From Novosphingobium sp. (GTDB lineage Bacteria; Pseudomonadota; Alphaproteobacteria; Sphingomonadales; Sphingomonadaceae): 64,000 nt of DNA. The stretch is taken from positions 16,204 through 80,203 of the forward strand of contig JAUYQH010000157.1 in NCBI GenBank assembly GCA_030697365.1, given 5' to 3'. Positions 62,045 through 64,000 of the stretch are shown here, in pieces. Position numbers and translations under genes: made by a program. Position 1 is the first letter of the stretch. Each line of letters opens with the position of its first letter. The notes beneath the pieces are model-generated. The model had not been told where the DNA came from and did not search any database. It saw nothing but the letters and a program-made list of their open reading frames with translations.

Positions 62045-62127
62045 CCGCTCGTGTCGAGCGAAGTCGAGACACGTGGTTTCGACGCTTCGCGCTAGCCCAG
62101 CATCCCTCGACTTCGCGCGGGATGAGC
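62045..62127. repeat. Two-arm intergenic repeat, copy 2 (between def and rmuC)
   Basis: An 83-base element in the 169-base def-rmuC gap. It consists of a 29-base arm (62045-62073) that is an exact reverse complement of 18731-18759, a variable core, and a 27-base arm (62101-62127) close to that of copy 1. It is in the opposite orientation to copy 1. Confidence 0.8.
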
Positions 62128-62146
62128 CGAGTTTGGTCGGCAGATT

Positions 62147-62716
62147 TTACGCCGCCTGGCGCAGCTTCTGCAGCTTCTTCAACGCCATCTGTCGTTTCAG
62201 CCGGCTGAGGTGGTCGATGAACAGGATGCCTTCGAGGTGGTCCATCTCGTGCTGCAGGCAAGTGGCCCACAGGCCGTCCATCTCCTCTTCGTGGACTTTG
62301 CCGTCCAAATCCTGCCAGCGCGCGCGGATCGTCTTGGGACGTTCGACGTCGGCGTAGATCTCGGGGACCGAGAGACAGCCTTCGCTATAGACGTTAAGCT
62401 CTTGCGACGGATCGAGAATCTCGGGATTGACGAATACCCGTGGGGCGCGTTTCACGGGCTGGTGGGTGTGGCTCTCACCGCCGTGCGCGTGGCACACCTC
62501 GGGCTCGGCGTCTTCGTCGGGTTCCTGCAAGTCGATCACCAGCAGCCGCAGCGGCACCCCGACCTGGATCGCGGCTAGACCGATGCCGGGCGCGTCGTAC
62601 ATCGTCTCGAGCATATCGGCGGCCAGCGTGCGCAGCTCGTCGTCGAAAACTTCGACACGCTTCGAGACGAGCTTGAGCCGCGGATCGGGAACTTCGAGAA
62701 TCTGTCGGATGGCCAT
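62147..62716 (-). CDS. def: Peptide deformylase with a His-rich insert
   Basis: Removes the N-formyl group from nascent proteins, 189 residues. Motif 1 '[10 protein letters not shown]' (about 44), motif 2 '[13 protein letters not shown]' and motif 3 '[18 protein letters not shown]' are intact, giving the full Cys/His/His metal site. An insert between strands ('[15 protein letters not shown]', about 75-90) is rich in His with one Cys and is not part of the core fold. fmt, the opposing formylation enzyme, is close by on the other strand. Confidence 0.96.
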   Translation of the reverse strand: MAIRQILEVPDPRLKLVSKRVEVFDDELRTLAADMLETMYDAPGIGLAAIQVGVPLRLLVIDLQEPDEDAEPEVCHAHGGESHTHQPVKRAPRVFVNPEILDPSQELNVYSEGCLSVPEIYADVERPKTIRARWQDLDGKVHEEEMDGLWATCLQHEMDHLEGILFIDHLSRLKRQMALKKLQKLRQAA

Positions 62717-62759
62717 GCGCGCCAGATAATCGCGCGAGGCGGATTCGGCAAGGTTTGGG

Positions 62760-63356
62760 CTAGCCCACCGGTCGCCGTGCGCGCAATGCCTGCGCCAAGG
62801 TGCCCTCGTCGAGGTAGTCGATCTCGCCCCCCACCGGCAGGCCGTGGGCGAGCTGGGTGAGGCGGATCGGATAGCTTTCGAGCCGTTCGGCGATGTAGTG
62901 CGCGGTCGTCTGGCCCTCGAGAGTGGCGTTGGTCGCGAGCACCACCTCGTCGATCCCGCCTTGCGCGACGCGCTCGATCAGGCGGCCGATCGCGATATCC
63001 TCGGGCCGCACGCCATCCAATGCTGAAAGCCGCCCGCCCAGCACGTGGTAGCGACCCTGAAACAATCGCGCACGGTCGAGCGCCCACAAGTCGGCGACTT
63101 CCTCGACCACGCACAGCTGGCGCACGTCGCGCTTGTGATCGGCGCAGATCGCGCAAGGGTCGCAGGTATCGACGTTGCCGCAGGTCGAACACTCGACCAG
63201 CGCGCCGTGGACCGCGCCCAACGCCTCGACCAGCTGGACCAGCGCGGTCTCGCGCCGCTTGATCAGCCACAGCACCGCGCGCCGCGCCGAGCGTGGGCCG
63301 AGCCCGGGCAGGCGCGCCAGCGCGGCGCTCAGCGTCTCGATCTCTTGCGATGCCAT
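62760..63356 (-). CDS. recR: Recombination protein RecR
   Basis: A 198-residue RecR, partner of RecF/RecO in loading RecA at gaps. N-terminal helix-hairpin-helix ('[20 protein letters not shown]'), the Cys4 zinc finger ('[16 protein letters not shown]') and the Toprim region ('[19 protein letters not shown]') are intact. The start is '[13 protein letters not shown]'; the track ORF adds 22 codons from the fmt leader. It is divergent from fmt with 43 bases between starts. Confidence 0.95.
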   Translation of the reverse strand: MASQEIETLSAALARLPGLGPRSARRAVLWLIKRRETALVQLVEALGAVHGALVECSTCGNVDTCDPCAICADHKRDVRQLCVVEEVADLWALDRARLFQGRYHVLGGRLSALDGVRPEDIAIGRLIERVAQGGIDEVVLATNATLEGQTTAHYIAERLESYPIRLTQLAHGLPVGGEIDYLDEGTLAQALRARRPVG

Positions 63357-63399
63357 CACCCGCCAGATAGGGCGCGCGGGACAAAACGGAAAGGTGCCG

Positions 63400-64000
63400 A
63401 TGCGCGTCGTTTTCATGGGCACACCCGCGTTCGCGGTGCCGACGCTGCTGGCGCTGGTCGAGGCGGGGCACGAGGTGATCGCCGCCTACACCCAGCCGCC
63501 GCGCCCGGCGGGCCGGGGCAAGCAGCCGCAGAAGTCGCCGGTTCAGCTCGCCGCCGAGGACCTGGGAATCGCGGTGCGACATCCTGTTTCGCTCAAGGGC
63601 GCCGAGGAACAGGCCGAATTGGCCGCGCTCGGGGCCGACATCGCGGTGGTCGCGGCTTATGGCCTGATCCTGCCGCAAGCGGTGCTCGACGCGCCGCGGC
63701 TGGGCTGTCTCAACGTCCACGCCAGCCTGCTTCCCCGCTGGCGCGGCGCCGCGCCGATCCAGCGCGCGATTCTGGCGGGAGACGAGGTTACCGGCGTGAC
63801 GATCATGCAAATGGAAGCGGGGCTGGATACCGGGCCGATGCTGGCAACGGCCAAAGCCGCGGTGGAGCGCAAGACCGCTGGAGAGCTGGCCTCGGAGTTG
63901 TCCGAGGTTGGCGCTTCGCTGCTGGTCGAAGTGCTGGGCGATCTTCCCGCCCACCCGCCGGTTGCCCAGCCGGAAGAGGGCGTCACTTACGCCAGCAAGA
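63400..64000 (+). CDS. fmt: Methionyl-tRNA formyltransferase (3'-truncated by window edge)
   Basis: Adds formyl to Met-tRNAi for initiation. The gene runs off the window, so it is missing from the ORF track. The first 200 codons read '[20 protein letters not shown]', '[20 protein letters not shown]' and '[20 protein letters not shown]', the typical catalytic domain with the Asn/His/Asp active-site region. A ribosome site GGAAAGG precedes the ATG. recR and def are on the opposite strand nearby. Confidence 0.95.
   Translation, partial: MRVVFMGTPAFAVPTLLALVEAGHEVIAAYTQPPRPAGRGKQPQKSPVQLAAEDLGIAVRHPVSLKGAEEQAELAALGADIAVVAAYGLILPQAVLDAPRLGCLNVHASLLPRWRGAAPIQRAILAGDEVTGVTIMQMEAGLDTGPMLATAKAAVERKTAGELASELSEVGASLLVEVLGDLPAHPPVAQPEEGVTYASK

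Overview
This is a dense, GC-rich (about two thirds G+C by eye) chromosomal segment of an alphaproteobacterium, most likely order Sphingomonadales (Sphingomonadaceae or Erythrobacteraceae). The evidence is the core gene orders: lptD-surA-pdxA-rsmA; bamE next to a CBP3-type chaperone and a DUF177 gene; pckA divergent from chvI-chvG-hprK-rapZ-EIIA-HPr; and a COQ9 family gene. Intergenic arms of the form CCGCTCGTGTCGAGCG are also familiar from sphingomonads. The genus cannot be fixed from this window. I find 68 protein genes, no rRNA or tRNA gene, no CRISPR array, no insertion sequence and no prophage. No stretch above 300 bases lacks a gene; the longest gap is about 200 bases (pckA/chvI).

Layout. 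1-5.3 kb: LPS/outer-membrane assembly, PLP synthesis and rRNA methylation (lptD partial, surA, pdxA, rsmA), facing malate synthase G. 7.5-11 kb: an M20 amidohydrolase with astA and astB. 11-13.6 kb: a small membrane protein and an OpuC-like ABC transporter with fused permease and binding protein. 13.7-17.4 kb: a translationally coupled DUF3604 / PpiC-like / HupE-UreJ-like cassette. 17.4-21 kb: hslVU, bamE, CBP3-like and DUF177 genes. 21-25 kb: ssb, feoAB, COQ9 and an ankyrin protein. 25-29 kb: SCO1, UPF0260, YgjP-like peptidase, a small membrane protein, ribD and ribE. 29-35.5 kb: twin acetyltransferases, an aromatic aminotransferase, a polytopic membrane protein, DedA, gshB, yraN and rsmI. 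35.6-45.4 kb: an LpoA/LppC-like lipoprotein, parE, a lone receiver, a MoxR/VWA pair, an extradiol-type dioxygenase, a lower-GC lipoprotein gene and parC. 45.4-52.2 kb: ferredoxin, cysteine desulfurase, hydrolase, DUF3597, a glutamine amidotransferase/cyclic-nucleotide-domain pair and a DUF885 protein. 52.2-59.4 kb: pckA and the ChvGI/PTS-Ntr-like regulatory block, ending in a SpoU methyltransferase. 59.4-64 kb: META lipoprotein, SH3-like lipoprotein, rmuC, def, recR and the 5' part of fmt.

Functionally this is mostly housekeeping: envelope assembly, Fe-S and iron supply, topoisomerase IV, protein quality control and formylmethionine metabolism, with a carbon/stress regulatory hub (ChvGI, HprK, RapZ, HPr, PckA). 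The least understood parts are the DUF3604 cassette, the MoxR/VWA pair, the amidotransferase/cNMP pair, the M20-AstA-AstB operon and several orphan lipoproteins. Genes are packed with 1-16 base overlaps, and six of eleven convergent pairs overlap at their stop codons. Candidate regulatory sites are a Fur-like dyad before feoA, a heat-shock-like promoter before hslV, a perfect-arm dyad before the moxR gene and a sigma-54-like element near 11.04 kb. All of these are sequence matches only.
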